Source of the DNA: Halomonas sp. MCCC 1A13316 | GTDB lineage: Bacteria; Pseudomonadota; Gammaproteobacteria; Pseudomonadales; Halomonadaceae | Length of the DNA: 64,000 nt | Assembly: GCF_014931605.1 (NCBI RefSeq) | Contig: NZ_CP053382.1 | Location: forward strand, 1-64,000 | Direction of reading: 5' to 3' | Shown here: positions 21,187-30,214 of the stretch, piece after piece | Position numbering within the stretch: position 1 is the stretch's first letter | Layout of the letters: every line of letters starts with the position of its first letter | Made by a program: the position numbers and the translations under genes | The notes under the pieces: generated by a model | What the model saw: the letters and a program-made list of their open reading frames with translations, nothing else | What the model was told of the DNA's origin: nothing | Databases searched by the model: none

Positions 21187-22606
21187 CCTTACCGCGCTGG
21201 AGCAGGCGCACGTGCTGGTGGTGGGCGACGTCATGCTCGACCGCTACTGGCAGGGCGCCACCTCCCGCATCTCCCCGGAGGCTCCGGTGCCGGTGGTACG
21301 AGTGGAAGAGTGCGAGGACCGCCCCGGTGGCGCGGCCAACGTGGCGCTCAATATCGCCTCGCTGGGCGCTCACGCTGCTCTGAGCGGCATGGTCGGCGAC
21401 GACGACAATGCCCGCCGGCTGACAGAGCGCATGGACGCTGCCGGCGTCGATACCTATTTCGAGAGCAGCCCAGGGATTCCCACCATTACCAAGCTGCGCG
21501 TGATGAGCCGCAACCAGCAGCTGATCCGGCTCGATTTCGAGGACGGCCTGGAAGAACTCGATACTCGGGGGCTGCTGGCGCGCGTCGAGCAGGGGTTACC
21601 CGACTGCGACCTGGTCATTCTCTCGGATTACGGCAAGGGAACCCTCAACCGGGTCGAGGAATTGATCGCCCTGGTGCGCAGTGCCGGCAAGCGGGTGCTG
21701 ATCGACCCCAAGGGCAGCGACTTCGGCAAGTACCGCGGGGCCAGCGTGATCACGCCCAACCTGACCGAGTTCGAGGCGGTAGTCGGACGCTGCCGCAGCG
21801 ACGACGACCTGGCTGCCAAGGGCGCGGCGCTGTGCGCCGAGCTGGAGCTGGAGGCGCTGTTGATTACTCGCAGCGAGAAGGGCATGACACTGATCCGTGG
21901 CGACCATGAGCCGCTGCACCTGCCGACCCGGGCGCGTGAGGTCTTCGACGTCACCGGTGCCGGCGACACCGTGATCGGCGTGCTGGGGCTGGCACTGGCG
22001 GCCGGTCACGGTTTCCCCGAAGCCATGACGCTGGCCAACCTGGCGGCCGGCCTTGTGGTGGCCAAGCCCGGTACCGCCACGCTCTCGATCGCCGAACTCT
22101 ACACTGCGGTGCACGGCGACAAGCTGGCCGAGTTCGGCGTCATCGGCGAGGCACCACTGATCGAAGCAGTGCGTGCCGCCCAGTTGCGCGGTGAGCGGGT
22201 GGTAATGACCAACGGCTGCTTCGACATCCTGCACGCCGGCCACGTGGCCTATCTGGAGCTCGCCCGTCAGCTTGGCGACCGGCTGGTGGTGGCGGTCAAT
22301 GACGATGCCTCCATCGGCCGGCTCAAGGGCCCCAGACGGCCGATCAACCCGCTGGCCCGACGCATGCAGGTATTGGCTAGCCTCGGTGCGGTGGACTGGG
22401 TGGTGCCGTTCGGCGAAGACACCCCGCAGCGGCTGATCGAAGCGGTGCTGCCCGACGTGCTGGTCAAGGGCGGCGACTATCGCGTGGAGGAAATTGCCGG
22501 GGGCGATGCGGTACGCGCCGCAGGCGGTGAAGTGAAGGTGCTGGGCTTCGAGGATGGCGTGTCCACTACCGCCATGATCGCCACCATTCTCGATCGCGAA
22601 AGTTGA
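21176..22606 (+). CDS. hldE: Bifunctional heptose 7-phosphate kinase / heptose 1-phosphate adenylyltransferase
   Basis: HldE (RfaE), 476 residues, the E. coli length. The N-terminal ribokinase-type kinase (1-320) has [21 protein letters not shown] and [11 protein letters not shown] near residue 258. The C-terminal nucleotidyltransferase has [17 protein letters not shown] near 343. It makes ADP-heptose, acting before and after GmhB. The gene overlaps both neighbours (11 bases upstream, 1-3 downstream), implying coupled translation. The pathway hldE-gmhB-hldD is complete in this window apart from gmhA. Confidence 0.97.
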   Translation: MKLDLTALEQAHVLVVGDVMLDRYWQGATSRISPEAPVPVVRVEECEDRPGGAANVALNIASLGAHAALSGMVGDDDNARRLTERMDAAGVDTYFESSPGIPTITKLRVMSRNQQLIRLDFEDGLEELDTRGLLARVEQGLPDCDLVILSDYGKGTLNRVEELIALVRSAGKRVLIDPKGSDFGKYRGASVITPNLTEFEAVVGRCRSDDDLAAKGAALCAELELEALLITRSEKGMTLIRGDHEPLHLPTRAREVFDVTGAGDTVIGVLGLALAAGHGFPEAMTLANLAAGLVVAKPGTATLSIAELYTAVHGDKLAEFGVIGEAPLIEAVRAAQLRGERVVMTNGCFDILHAGHVAYLELARQLGDRLVVAVNDDASIGRLKGPRRPINPLARRMQVLASLGAVDWVVPFGEDTPQRLIEAVLPDVLVKGGDYRVEEIAGGDAVRAAGGEVKVLGFEDGVSTTAMIATILDRES

Positions 22607-23910
22607 TGACAGCGGTGTCGCGCCGCTGGCCCCGCTGGCTCTACTCGGCGGGGCTCTATCTGCTCGCGCCTCTCATCTGGTGGCGTGTCTGGCGTGAGCA
22701 TGCGCTCACTAACCTGCGTCGGGAGCGGCTCGGGTTGATACCACGCCTGCCTGCCGGTGTGCCCCGGCTGTGGCTGCACTGCGCCTCGGTGGGTGAGGTG
22801 CAGGCCGCCCGCCCGCTGATCGAGGGGCTGCTTGCGCGCTACCCGAACCATTGCCTGGTGGTGACCACCATGACCGCTACCGGCGCCGAGCGGGTGCGGG
22901 CGCTGATCGCGACGAGACGCGAAGCCGGCGATTCCGGGCGCCTGCGCCACTACTTCGTACCGCTCGACTTCCCCGGTGCCGCGAACCGTTTCATCGCGCG
23001 GCTGCAGCCTTCGCTGGCCATTTTCTTCGAAACCGAGATCTGGCCCAACCTGTTGGCTGCATGTCGCCGTCGCGCTGTGCCCACGGCGGTGATCAACGGC
23101 CGACTCTCGCCGCGGGCCCTTCGTGGTTACCGCCGCCTGCGTCCGCTGATGGCGGCGGCCCTGGGCCAGCTCGACTGGCTGGCCGCCAAGTCGCGCGGCG
23201 ACGCCGAGCGCTTTCGCGAACTGGGCATGCCGACCACGCGCATCGACGTGGTGGGATCGCTCAAGTACGACCTGACCCCGGACGACGCGTCGAGCGAGGC
23301 GAGCAAGCGCCTGTGCACACGCCTGGGCTCACGTCCCGTGTGGGTGGCCGGTTCCACCCACCCCGGCGAGGATCAGCAACTGCTGGAGGCCCATGCCCGC
23401 CTGCGCCAACACTACGCCAATGCCCTGCTGATACTGGTGCCGCGCCATCCGCAGCGCTTCGATGCGGTGGCCGAGCTCTGCCGCGAGCGCGGCATGGCAC
23501 TGGCGCGTCGCTCGCTCGGCGAATGGCCCGACGGGCGCACCGCCGTTTACCTGGGCGACACCATGGGCGAGCTGCTCACGCTCTATGGCGCCGCCGATCT
23601 GGCCTTCGTCGGCGGCAGCCTGGTGCCGGTGGGAGGACACAACCTGCTCGAACCGGCCGCCATGGGCGTGCCGGTGCTGACCGGGCCCGAGCTCGACAAT
23701 TTCGCCGATATTGCCGAGACCCTGCGCCAGGGTGGCGCACTGGTCGAGGTGACCAGCAGTGCGGCGCTGGCCGACACTCTGGTCACCCTATTCCTCGACG
23801 AGGCCGAGCGTCATCGGCTGGCTGAGGCCGGCCTGGCGGTGGTGGCGGCCAATCGCGGTGCCCTGGCAGGCACCCTGGTTGGCCTGCAGAGCCTGCTCTC
23901 GGGTAAGTGA
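22606..23910 (+). CDS. waaA: 3-deoxy-D-manno-octulosonic acid (Kdo) transferase
   Basis: KdtA/WaaA, 434 residues. It attaches Kdo to lipid A precursor at the inner membrane. The ATG at 22606 shares bases with the hldE stop (TGATG). One N-terminal membrane anchor is followed by LRRERLGLIPRLPAGVPRLWLHCASVGEVQAA (split), FFETEIWPNLLAACRRR and a GT-B donor domain with WVAGSTHPGEDQ, FVGGSLVPVGGHNLLEPAAMG and GVPVLTGPELDNF. Together with kdkA and the heptosyltransferases it completes an inner-core module. Convergent with rpiA. Confidence 0.96.
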   Translation: MTAVSRRWPRWLYSAGLYLLAPLIWWRVWREHALTNLRRERLGLIPRLPAGVPRLWLHCASVGEVQAARPLIEGLLARYPNHCLVVTTMTATGAERVRALIATRREAGDSGRLRHYFVPLDFPGAANRFIARLQPSLAIFFETEIWPNLLAACRRRAVPTAVINGRLSPRALRGYRRLRPLMAAALGQLDWLAAKSRGDAERFRELGMPTTRIDVVGSLKYDLTPDDASSEASKRLCTRLGSRPVWVAGSTHPGEDQQLLEAHARLRQHYANALLILVPRHPQRFDAVAELCRERGMALARRSLGEWPDGRTAVYLGDTMGELLTLYGAADLAFVGGSLVPVGGHNLLEPAAMGVPVLTGPELDNFADIAETLRQGGALVEVTSSAALADTLVTLFLDEAERHRLAEAGLAVVAANRGALAGTLVGLQSLLSGK

Positions 23911-23935
23911 GGACCAACCAACCGGCGTGTGACCC

Positions 23936-24610
23936 TCAGGCCGGTGTCAGGCGCTCCACGCCCTTCTCGGTGCCCAAGAGCAGCACATCGGCACCGCGCG
24001 CGGCGAACAGGCCGTTGGTGACCACGCCGACGATGGCGTTGAGACGTGCCTCCATGGCCACCGGATCATCGATCATGAACTCGAAGCAGTCGATGATCTG
24101 GTTGCCGTTGTCGGTCACCACGCCCTGGCGGTAGACCGGGTCGGCACCCAGCTTGACCAGCTCGCGCGCCACGTAGGAGCGGGCCATGGGAATTACCTCT
24201 ACCGGCAGCGGGAAGGCGCCGAGGCGCTCGACCCGCTTCGAGCCATCGGCGATGCAGATGAAGCGCTCGGCGCAAGCGGCCAAGATCTTCTCACGGGTCA
24301 GCGCCGCACCGCCTCCCTTGATCATGTGCAAGTAAGCGTTCACTTCGTCTGCGCCGTCGATATAGAAAGGTACCGTCCCGACGTGGTTGAGTTCGAACAC
24401 CTCGATACCATGGCCGCGCAGGCGCTCGGCGCTGGCCTCGGAGCTGGCCACGGCGCCCTTGAAGTCGTGGCGCAGCCGAGCGAGGCGGTCGATGAACAGG
24501 TTGGCGGTGGAGCCGGTGCCGATGCCGAGAATGGTGTCGCGCTCGAGTCTTGGTTCGACCTCCGCGATGGCGGCGGCGGCCACGGCGTCCTTCAGTTCGT
24601 CCTGGGTCAT
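23936..24610 (-). CDS. rpiA: Ribose-5-phosphate isomerase A
   Basis: RpiA, 224 residues, close to the E. coli 219. It interconverts ribulose-5-phosphate and ribose-5-phosphate in the pentose phosphate pathway. Signatures: [15 protein letters not shown] near residue 28, DGADEVN near 85 and [12 protein letters not shown] near 96, then FICIADGSK. It stands divergent from ilvA, as in pseudomonads. Confidence 0.97.
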   Translation of the reverse strand: MTQDELKDAVAAAAIAEVEPRLERDTILGIGTGSTANLFIDRLARLRHDFKGAVASSEASAERLRGHGIEVFELNHVGTVPFYIDGADEVNAYLHMIKGGGAALTREKILAACAERFICIADGSKRVERLGAFPLPVEVIPMARSYVARELVKLGADPVYRQGVVTDNGNQIIDCFEFMIDDPVAMEARLNAIVGVVTNGLFAARGADVLLLGTEKGVERLTPA

Positions 24611-24780
24611 GTCTTGCTCGCATCAGTGAGTGGCGGGTGCGGCGCCATTATAGGCCAGGCGAGGCCTGCTGCCGATGCGTACGCTGGACGGCGAGGCGGC
24701 AGAGATGCTACCTATAGGGGTTCTCTGCAGTGCAGCAGACGCTGCCGCCCCTCTGCGCCACTTTCCTCCGGGACATCAGG

Positions 24781-26295
24781 ATGCTCGAAGCTACCGTCAA
24801 GAAGATCCTCCAGGCTCACGTCTACGAAGCCGCACGTGAAACACCCATTTCCCCGGCCCCCTTCCTGTCACGGCGTTTCAACAACCAGATTCTGATCAAG
24901 CGCGAGGACCTGCAGCCGGTCTATTCGTTCAAGATTCGCGGCGCTTACAACAAGATGGCGCAGCTCACCGAGGAGCAGAAGGCCAAGGGCGTCATCGCCG
25001 CCTCGGCCGGCAACCATGCCCAGGGCCTGGCCATGGCGGCCAGGCTGATGGGCGTCAAGGCGGTTATCGTCATGCCGCGCATCACCCCGGAGATCAAGGT
25101 GCAGGCGGTACGCGCCCGGGGCGCCAAGGTCGTGCTCAAGGGCGATGCCTTCGCGGCCGCCGCCGAACATGCCCAGGAGCTGATCGCCGAGCATGGCTAC
25201 ACCTACATTCCTCCCTTCGACGACATCGACGTGATCGCCGGCCAGGGTACCGTGGCCATGGAGATCCTGCGCCAGCACAGCGGGCCGTTGGATGCCATCT
25301 TCGTGCCAGTGGGCGGCGGCGGGCTGATCGCCGGCGTGGCAGCCTACGTCAAGTATCTGCGTCCAGACATCAAGGTGATCGGCGTCGAAGCCGAGGACAG
25401 TGCCTGCCTCAAGGCGGCACTGGCCGCCGGCAGACGCGTGACGCTCGATCAGGTCGGCGTGTTCGCCGAAGGGGTGGCGGTAGCGCAGATCGGCAAGGTA
25501 CCGTTCAAGATCATGCGCGAGCTGGTCGACGACGTCATCACCGTCAATGCCGACGAGATGTGCGCCGCGGTCAAGGACATCTTCGACGATACCCGGGCGG
25601 TATCGGAGACCTCGGGTGCGCTGTCACTGGCCGGGCTAAAGAAGTACATCCAGCAGACCGGCGTCGAGGGCCAGACCCTGCTGTGCATCAACTCGGGGGC
25701 CAATACCAACTTCGACCGCCTGCAGCACATTGCCGAGCGTACCGAACTCGGCGAGCAGCGTGAGGCGATCCTGGCGGTAACCATTCCCGAGCGGCCGGGC
25801 AGCTTCAAGAAGTTCTGCCGAACGGTCGGCAAGCGCATGGTGACCGAGTTCAACTATCGCTACGCCGATCCCGAGGAGGCGCACATCTTCGTCGGGGTGC
25901 AGGTCAAGCCAGGTGGCGAGGACCGCCAGTTGATGATCGACAAGCTGCGTGAAGCCGGTTATCCGGTGGTCGATCTCACCGACAACGAGCTGGCCAAGCT
26001 GCACATTCGCCATCTCGGTGGCGGCCGGCCCAAGGAACACTTCGATGAGGAAGTCTATCGCTTCGAATTTCCTGAGCGTCCCGGCGCCTTGATGAACTTC
26101 CTCACCCACCTGCCCCAGGACTGGAACATCTCACTGTTTCACTACCGTAACCACGGGGCTGCCTTCGGCCGCGTACTGGTTGGTATGCAGGTACCCAATG
26201 GCGACCGCTCCCACGTCGAGGAGTACTTCGACGAGATCGGCTACCGCTACTGGAAGGAGTCGGATAACGACGCCTACCGTCTATTCATGGCCTGA
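24781..26295 (+). CDS. ilvA: Threonine ammonia-lyase, biosynthetic
   Basis: IlvA, 504 residues. It is the PLP enzyme that makes 2-oxobutyrate from threonine for isoleucine synthesis. ATG 24781 is chosen; an in-frame start 51 bases upstream has no homology. PLP lysine K51 is in SFKIRGAYNKM, the SAGNHAQG loop is near residue 78 and VGGGGLIAG near 178. Two ACT-like regulatory domains occupy about 325-504, as in the isoleucine-inhibited enzyme. No attenuator was seen upstream. Confidence 0.96.
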   Translation: MLEATVKKILQAHVYEAARETPISPAPFLSRRFNNQILIKREDLQPVYSFKIRGAYNKMAQLTEEQKAKGVIAASAGNHAQGLAMAARLMGVKAVIVMPRITPEIKVQAVRARGAKVVLKGDAFAAAAEHAQELIAEHGYTYIPPFDDIDVIAGQGTVAMEILRQHSGPLDAIFVPVGGGGLIAGVAAYVKYLRPDIKVIGVEAEDSACLKAALAAGRRVTLDQVGVFAEGVAVAQIGKVPFKIMRELVDDVITVNADEMCAAVKDIFDDTRAVSETSGALSLAGLKKYIQQTGVEGQTLLCINSGANTNFDRLQHIAERTELGEQREAILAVTIPERPGSFKKFCRTVGKRMVTEFNYRYADPEEAHIFVGVQVKPGGEDRQLMIDKLREAGYPVVDLTDNELAKLHIRHLGGGRPKEHFDEEVYRFEFPERPGALMNFLTHLPQDWNISLFHYRNHGAAFGRVLVGMQVPNGDRSHVEEYFDEIGYRYWKESDNDAYRLFMA

Positions 26296-26383
26296 ACGTG
26301 AGAAGTTACCGTTGGTAAGCGACGACTTACGCTAAAGCCTCGAATTGGCCTGGGTTTCATTATGTAATCATTGCTTGAACCGG

Positions 26384-26413
26384 TTGTCATCAACGCGTCA
26401 CAGGCCCTATAGT
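26384..26413 (+). promoter_or_regulatory. Sigma-70-like promoter of the microprotein
   Basis: TTGTCA (26384-26389), 18-base spacer, TATAGT (26408-26413). It lies 62 bases before the small gene at 26475. Confidence 0.55.
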
Positions 26414-26474
26414 CGGCGCTGTCGCGGGCCCTTGCGACGCTGTTCAAACAAGGCAACGTCAGGAGCAGGTAACA

Positions 26475-26570
26475 ATGAAGCGTAAGCCCGATCTGGTCAT
26501 GGCACTGGTGCTGGCATTCGGCATTGGTGTAGTGGTCACCGGCTATGCCCAGGCGCTGGCAGGCGGCTGA
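26475..26570 (+). CDS. 31-residue membrane microprotein
   Basis: The gene encodes 31 residues: a basic start (MKRKPD), one hydrophobic helix (LVMALVLAFGIGVVVTGYA) and a short tail (QALAGG). AGGAG lies nine bases upstream of the ATG. It has its own promoter candidate (26384-26413) and a strong terminator (26606-26638), so it is probably a genuine single-gene unit. The basic-in topology predicts the N-terminus in the cytoplasm. I recall similar short proteins annotated as hypothetical in Halomonas and Marinobacter but know of no function. None is proposed here. Confidence 0.7.
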   Translation: MKRKPDLVMALVLAFGIGVVVTGYAQALAGG

Positions 26571-26605
26571 GTCGGCAGACAGTGCCATGAGCAGATACTA
26601 TCAGG

Positions 26606-26638
26606 ACCGGTCGAAGCCAGGCTTCGGCCGGTTTTTTT
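26606..26638 (+). terminator. Rho-independent terminator after the microprotein
   Basis: Stem ACCGGTCGAAGC / GCTTCGGCCGGT with loop CAG and one G-T wobble, followed by TTTTTTT. Confidence 0.9.
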
Positions 26639-26688
26639 GTATTCACGTTTTGCTACAGGCCGTTCTCGACGGCCGCTTGGCGAGTATT

Positions 26689-27318
26689 TCAGGGACGAAC
26701 CACCTGCATATCACTGACGATCGCATCCAGCGGCACGTCCCAGGACGCCGTCGGCAGGCGGTCCACCCGCTGGCAATCGTGGGCCAGGCCAATCAGCGTA
26801 GGTCGAGGACCGGGGCGGCGGGTAAAGGCCAGGCTGCGGTCGTAGAAGCCGCCGCCCATTCCCATGCGCTGGCCCCGATCATCGAAGCCCACCAGCGGCA
26901 GCAGAATCAGGTCCAGTGCCCAGGTCGCCAGTCGACGGGCGCGGTGAGCGCCATGGCGCGTTTGCGGTTCCGGTATGCCGAAGCGGTTGCGCCGCATGGG
27001 GGTACCAGGATGGTAATGCACGAACCAAAGGCTGTTTTCCGACAGCGGCTTCAGTACGGGCAGGTAGACACGCACCCCGCGGCGGGTCAGCCAGGGGATC
27101 AGCGGCCGGGGGTCGATTTCGCCATCGTTGGGCAGGTAGAGTGCCACGCGTCTGGCACGGCGCACCTCGGGCAATTGGCGTAAGCGTCGACACAGGGCAC
27201 GGTCGGCCAGATGCCGCTGCTGTGGGCTCAGCGTTCGCCGCCGATGGCGCAGCGCCTGGCGCAGTTGGCGCCGAGAAGCGAAGTCTTCGCTGACGAGAGG
27301 GTCGTGCAGGGCGTGCAT
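26689..27318 (-). CDS. fthC: 5-formyltetrahydrofolate cyclo-ligase
   Basis: MTHFS family, 209 residues. It converts 5-formyl-THF to 5,10-methenyl-THF. The basic N-terminus RRQLRQALRHRRRTLSPQQ, then ALYLPNDGEIDPRPLI and the nucleotide-binding GMGGGFYDRSL near residue 153 are typical. It lies directly downstream of 6S RNA on the same strand, the arrangement (zapA-ssrS-ygfA/fthC) conserved across gammaproteobacteria. It is probably transcribed from the ssrS promoter. Confidence 0.95.
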   Translation of the reverse strand: MHALHDPLVSEDFASRRQLRQALRHRRRTLSPQQRHLADRALCRRLRQLPEVRRARRVALYLPNDGEIDPRPLIPWLTRRGVRVYLPVLKPLSENSLWFVHYHPGTPMRRNRFGIPEPQTRHGAHRARRLATWALDLILLPLVGFDDRGQRMGMGGGFYDRSLAFTRRPGPRPTLIGLAHDCQRVDRLPTASWDVPLDAIVSDMQVVRP

Positions 27319-27326
27319 GATAAGGT

Positions 27327-27511
27327 GGAGTTCCCCAGAGTGCCGCTGTCGTTCTGGCCCTTGAACCCTTGGTTCAAGGTGGGTGGTCGCAGCCGAACCG
27401 TCAGGCTTTCCGACGCACGGACATGCACACGGGTCCGGCTAGCAAATGACCGCCCTGGGTATTGCTCATAGGCTCGAGGGACTTCAACGACTGGCCAACA
27501 CCCCAGGGAAC
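27327..27511 (-). ncRNA. ssrS: 6S RNA
   Basis: On the bottom strand this stretch reads like the gammaproteobacterial 6S RNA that sequesters sigma-70 RNA polymerase. The hallmark CACCTTGAACCAAGGGTTCA followed by AGGG is present as in E. coli. The closing stem pairs GTTCCCTGGGGTGTTGG at the 5' end with the CACTCTGGGGAAC region at the 3' end, and GGCCAGTCG and CCGTGCGTCGG match conserved blocks. The position between zapA and fthC is the conserved one. Ends are estimated from the closing stem, giving about 185 nt. Confidence 0.93.
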
Positions 27512-27517
27512 ATCTTC

Positions 27518-27546
27518 ATCCTATCAGAGCTCACGAGCAGGTCCAA
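27518..27546 (-). promoter_or_regulatory. Candidate ssrS promoter
   Basis: Bottom strand: TTGGAC (27541-27546), 17-base spacer, TAGGAT (27518-27523), with a predicted start about seven bases on, near 27511. Both hexamers are imperfect; the spacing and position support it. Confidence 0.45.
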
Positions 27547-27548
27547 TG

Positions 27549-27869
27549 TCATTCGGTGGAAGTTATGTTACCCGTCACCGCACCTGCCATGGCCTGCTCG
27601 AGGCGCTCGCTCATCCGATCGAGCTGCTGCTCCTCGCTGCGCCGCGTATCCAGCACCTCGAGCAGTTCATGGGTGATGTTCAACGCGGCCATGAGTGCCA
27701 CGCGTTCGCTGCCGAGCAGATTGTTCTGGGAATGAATGCCTTGCATGGCCCGATCGAGATAGCGGGCGGCCCGTTCCAGCTTACGCTCTTCGCCGGTGTT
27801 GCAGGCGAACACATAGTGCCGGCCTAGCAGGGTCACCTGCGCGGTGGGGCGAGTGGCGTCATCGCTCAT
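27549..27869 (-). CDS. zapA: Cell division protein ZapA
   Basis: ZapA, 106 residues. It cross-links FtsZ filaments at the division site. ATG 27869 (MSDDATRPTAQVTLLGRHYVF) with GGAG six bases upstream is chosen over an upstream in-frame start. The N-terminal FtsZ-binding beta-strand domain is followed by RYLDRAMQGIHSQNNLLGSERVALMAALNI (conserved over two shorter blocks) and a C-terminal coiled coil rich in Glu, Arg and Leu. It precedes 6S RNA, as usual. Confidence 0.93.
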   Translation of the reverse strand: MSDDATRPTAQVTLLGRHYVFACNTGEERKLERAARYLDRAMQGIHSQNNLLGSERVALMAALNITHELLEVLDTRRSEEQQLDRMSERLEQAMAGAVTGNITSTE

Positions 27870-28028
27870 GGAGGGCTCCGGTGTCGGCTTGTTGGCCCGA
27901 TGCGTTAACATCCGATGGAACAGGACACATCAATTCAGTCGTCCACTATAAGAGAGCCCTTCGCAGGCGGTCAACGCAGCGAGCCCTGCAGGAGGCAACT
28001 CACCGCTATTCGATAAGGGATTCTTCGC

Positions 28029-28604
28029 ATGTCACCGATCGATGATCGTCCGGATTTTTCCACCCTGGCGGACCTCTTCCTCTCTCATGGCAGCATGCAA
28101 TCGCCCGCCTTCCTCGACGGCCGGTTGTGCGCCGAGCTGGCGCTGCACGATCTTACCGCCGAAGCCTGGCTGGAGGAGGTCTGCCTGGGGCTGGGTGTCG
28201 AACAGCCCCGCGACCGCGAGAGTGCCGAGGGACTTCTGGCCTGGCGTCGCCAGACCCTGGAAGCCCTTGCCGACAGCGCTCTCAACTACGAGCCACTGCT
28301 GCCCGACGAGCTGTTCTCACTGGCCGAGCATGCCCGTGGCCTGCAGGAGTGGACGCTCGGCTTCCTGGAAGTCATCGCCGATGCCGGCAACGAACCGCGT
28401 GAGAACTGGTCCGCGGCATTGCGCGAGGCCGTGGATGACCTCGCCGGAATCGCCGACATCGAGACCGATATCGATGACAGCGCCGAGAACGAGAACGACC
28501 TCTTCGCGCTGACCGAGCATGCCCGCATGGCGGCGATGCTGCTGTACACCGAGCAGCACCCCGGGCAGCCGCAGGTGGAAAGCAGCGAGCCCACCCGCCA
28601 CTAA
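28029..28604 (+). CDS. UPF0149 family protein (YgfB/YecA-like)
   Basis: 191 residues, very acidic and leucine-rich. DFSTLADLFLSHGSMQSPAFLDGRLCA matches the UPF0149 N-terminus (two blocks), with a conserved WTLGFLEVI and the terminal EHARMAAMLLYTE. Its place between zapA and pepP-ubiH-ubiI equals that of ygfB in E. coli, and in Pseudomonas the homologue modulates the alpA cell-lysis pathway. Function here is not established. A MITE-like repeat starts immediately after its stop codon. Confidence 0.88.
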   Translation: MSPIDDRPDFSTLADLFLSHGSMQSPAFLDGRLCAELALHDLTAEAWLEEVCLGLGVEQPRDRESAEGLLAWRRQTLEALADSALNYEPLLPDELFSLAEHARGLQEWTLGFLEVIADAGNEPRENWSAALREAVDDLAGIADIETDIDDSAENENDLFALTEHARMAAMLLYTEQHPGQPQVESSEPTRH

Positions 28605-28761
28605 GGAAACACTGCACAAATGCCTACGCGAGCGAATCGCCGCGTTGCGCGGTGCCGAAGCGTCGGACCGTCGGAATCCTCACATATATCCCATATGCTC
28701 CGGTTCCTGTGCTTCGTGCGCCTTGCGCTTCATCTCGCTCGCCGATTTGTTCAGCGCTTCC
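28605..28761. repeat. MITE-like element, 157 bp
   Basis: The 157 bases are bounded by imperfect inverted repeats: GGAAACACTGCACAAAT (28605-28621) and ATTTGTTCAGCGCTTCC (28745-28761), which match at 14 of 17 positions when inverted. The interior has no coding potential. Short flanks (CTA on both sides, one base offset) could be a target duplication. The terminal sequence resembles ends of IS5-like elements; that is recalled, not searched. Confidence 0.65.
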
Positions 28762-28798
28762 CTACGACTTTCATTTCCGGAGCACGCAAGGAGACATG

Positions 28799-30136
28799 AT
28801 GCTGTCCGATCCCCTTCCCCGCCCCGCGCCGATCGGCAACGACGAGTACCGTGCCCGTCGAGAGGCGTTGATGAAACAGCTGCCGGCGGAGAGTGCCGTG
28901 CTTCTGCTCGGCGCCTCGCTCGTCACTCGCTCACGTGATAGTGATTACCCCTTCCGCCAGAACAGCGACTTTCACTACCTCACCGGCTTTCCGGAGCCAG
29001 ATGCCCTGCTGTTGCTGCTGCCGGGACGCAGCGAAGGCGAAAGCGTGCTGTTCTGTCAGGATCGCGATCCGAGCCTGGAGGCCTGGACAGGCATTAGGCT
29101 GGGGGCCGAAGGCGCCTTGCGCGTGCACGCGGTCGATCAGGCCTTCGAGAATGTCGATCGCGATGAGCACCTCGAGGCGCTGCTCGACGGCCGCACCAGT
29201 CTCTACCTGATGCTCGATGACGCCGAGGCCATGGCCTTGGCCGATGACGTGCGCGCACGCCTTGCCGCCCGGGTTCGCCGCGGCGCACAACCTCCTCGGA
29301 GCTACGTCGACCTGGCCCCGCTGTTGCACGAGCAGCGGCTGACCAAGAGCGAGGCGGAGCTCGAACTCATGCGCCACGCGGCCAAGCTCTCGGCTCGGGC
29401 GCACCGACGCGCCATGCGCACGGCCCACCCCGGCCTTGCCGAATACCACCTCCAGGCTGAACTGGAGCATGAATTCCACTGGCACGGCGCCAGCGGGCCG
29501 GCCTATGCCAGCATCGTGGGTGGCGGTGCTAACGCCTGTGTGCTGCACTACATCGAGAATAACGCGCCGTTACACGACGGCGAACTGGTGTTGATCGACG
29601 CCGGCGCCGAGTTCGATCTCTATGCCGGCGACATCACCCGCACATTCCCGGTCGGTGGCCGCTTCAGCGATGCCCAGCGTGAAGTGTACGAGGTGGTGCT
29701 GGCGGCCCAGGAACGCGCCATAGCCGCCGTCAGGCCCGGCGTCACCCTGGCCGAGCTGCACGAGGGCGTCGTGCGCGACCTCACCGCCGGACTGGTCCGG
29801 CTGGGCCTGCTCGCGGGCGAGGTCGAGTCGCGCATCGAGGACGAGAGCTACAAGCGCTTCTATCTGCACTCGACCTCGCACTGGCTGGGACTCGACGTCC
29901 ATGACGTGGGCAGCTATCGCATCGAGGGCAAGCCACGGCCGCTGGTGCCGGGCATGGTATTGACGGTGGAGCCCGGCTTGTACCTCCCGGCCGACGAGGA
30001 TCTCCCTCAGCGGTTTCGCGGCATCGGCATTCGGATCGAGGACGATGTCGTGGTAACGGCCGAAGGACATGAGGTACTGACCGCCGAAGTGCCCAAGCGA
30101 GTAACGGAAATCGAGGCCCTGATGGCGAAGAAATGA
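28799..30136 (+). CDS. pepP: Xaa-Pro aminopeptidase
   Basis: Aminopeptidase P, M24B family, 445 residues. It releases N-terminal residues next to proline. ATG 28799 has AGGAG five bases upstream; ATG 28796 is too close to it. The N-terminal domain holds RRDSDYPFRQNSDFHYLTGF-like sequence (RSRDSDYPFRQNSDFHYLT). The C-terminal pita-bread domain has the dimetal ligands DAGAEFDLYAGDITRTFP, HSTSHWLGLDVHD, VEPGLY and IRIEDD. It heads the pepP-ubiH-ubiI order also seen in E. coli. Confidence 0.95.
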   Translation: MLSDPLPRPAPIGNDEYRARREALMKQLPAESAVLLLGASLVTRSRDSDYPFRQNSDFHYLTGFPEPDALLLLLPGRSEGESVLFCQDRDPSLEAWTGIRLGAEGALRVHAVDQAFENVDRDEHLEALLDGRTSLYLMLDDAEAMALADDVRARLAARVRRGAQPPRSYVDLAPLLHEQRLTKSEAELELMRHAAKLSARAHRRAMRTAHPGLAEYHLQAELEHEFHWHGASGPAYASIVGGGANACVLHYIENNAPLHDGELVLIDAGAEFDLYAGDITRTFPVGGRFSDAQREVYEVVLAAQERAIAAVRPGVTLAELHEGVVRDLTAGLVRLGLLAGEVESRIEDESYKRFYLHSTSHWLGLDVHDVGSYRIEGKPRPLVPGMVLTVEPGLYLPADEDLPQRFRGIGIRIEDDVVVTAEGHEVLTAEVPKRVTEIEALMAKK

Positions 30137-30161
30137 GCAGGGAGAGAGGTGGTTTCTAATG

Positions 30162-30175
30162 AAATTACGTAATTT
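30162..30175. promoter_or_regulatory. AT-rich palindrome before ubiH
   Basis: AAATTACGTAATTT is a perfect 14-base palindrome in the 78-base gap between pepP and ubiH, 40 bases before the ubiH ATG. It is surrounded by further TTACG repeats. It could be an operator or part of a promoter; nothing more specific can be said. Confidence 0.4.
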
Positions 30176-30214
30176 ACGTTACGCTATGGCGGGCCGTAGC
30201 AGCGGCCCTCGCGC

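Noticed and set aside
24829..24844. CACGTGAAACA half of a parS-like sequence in ilvA
   Set aside because: Only 12 of 16 consensus bases; the left arm is not conserved.
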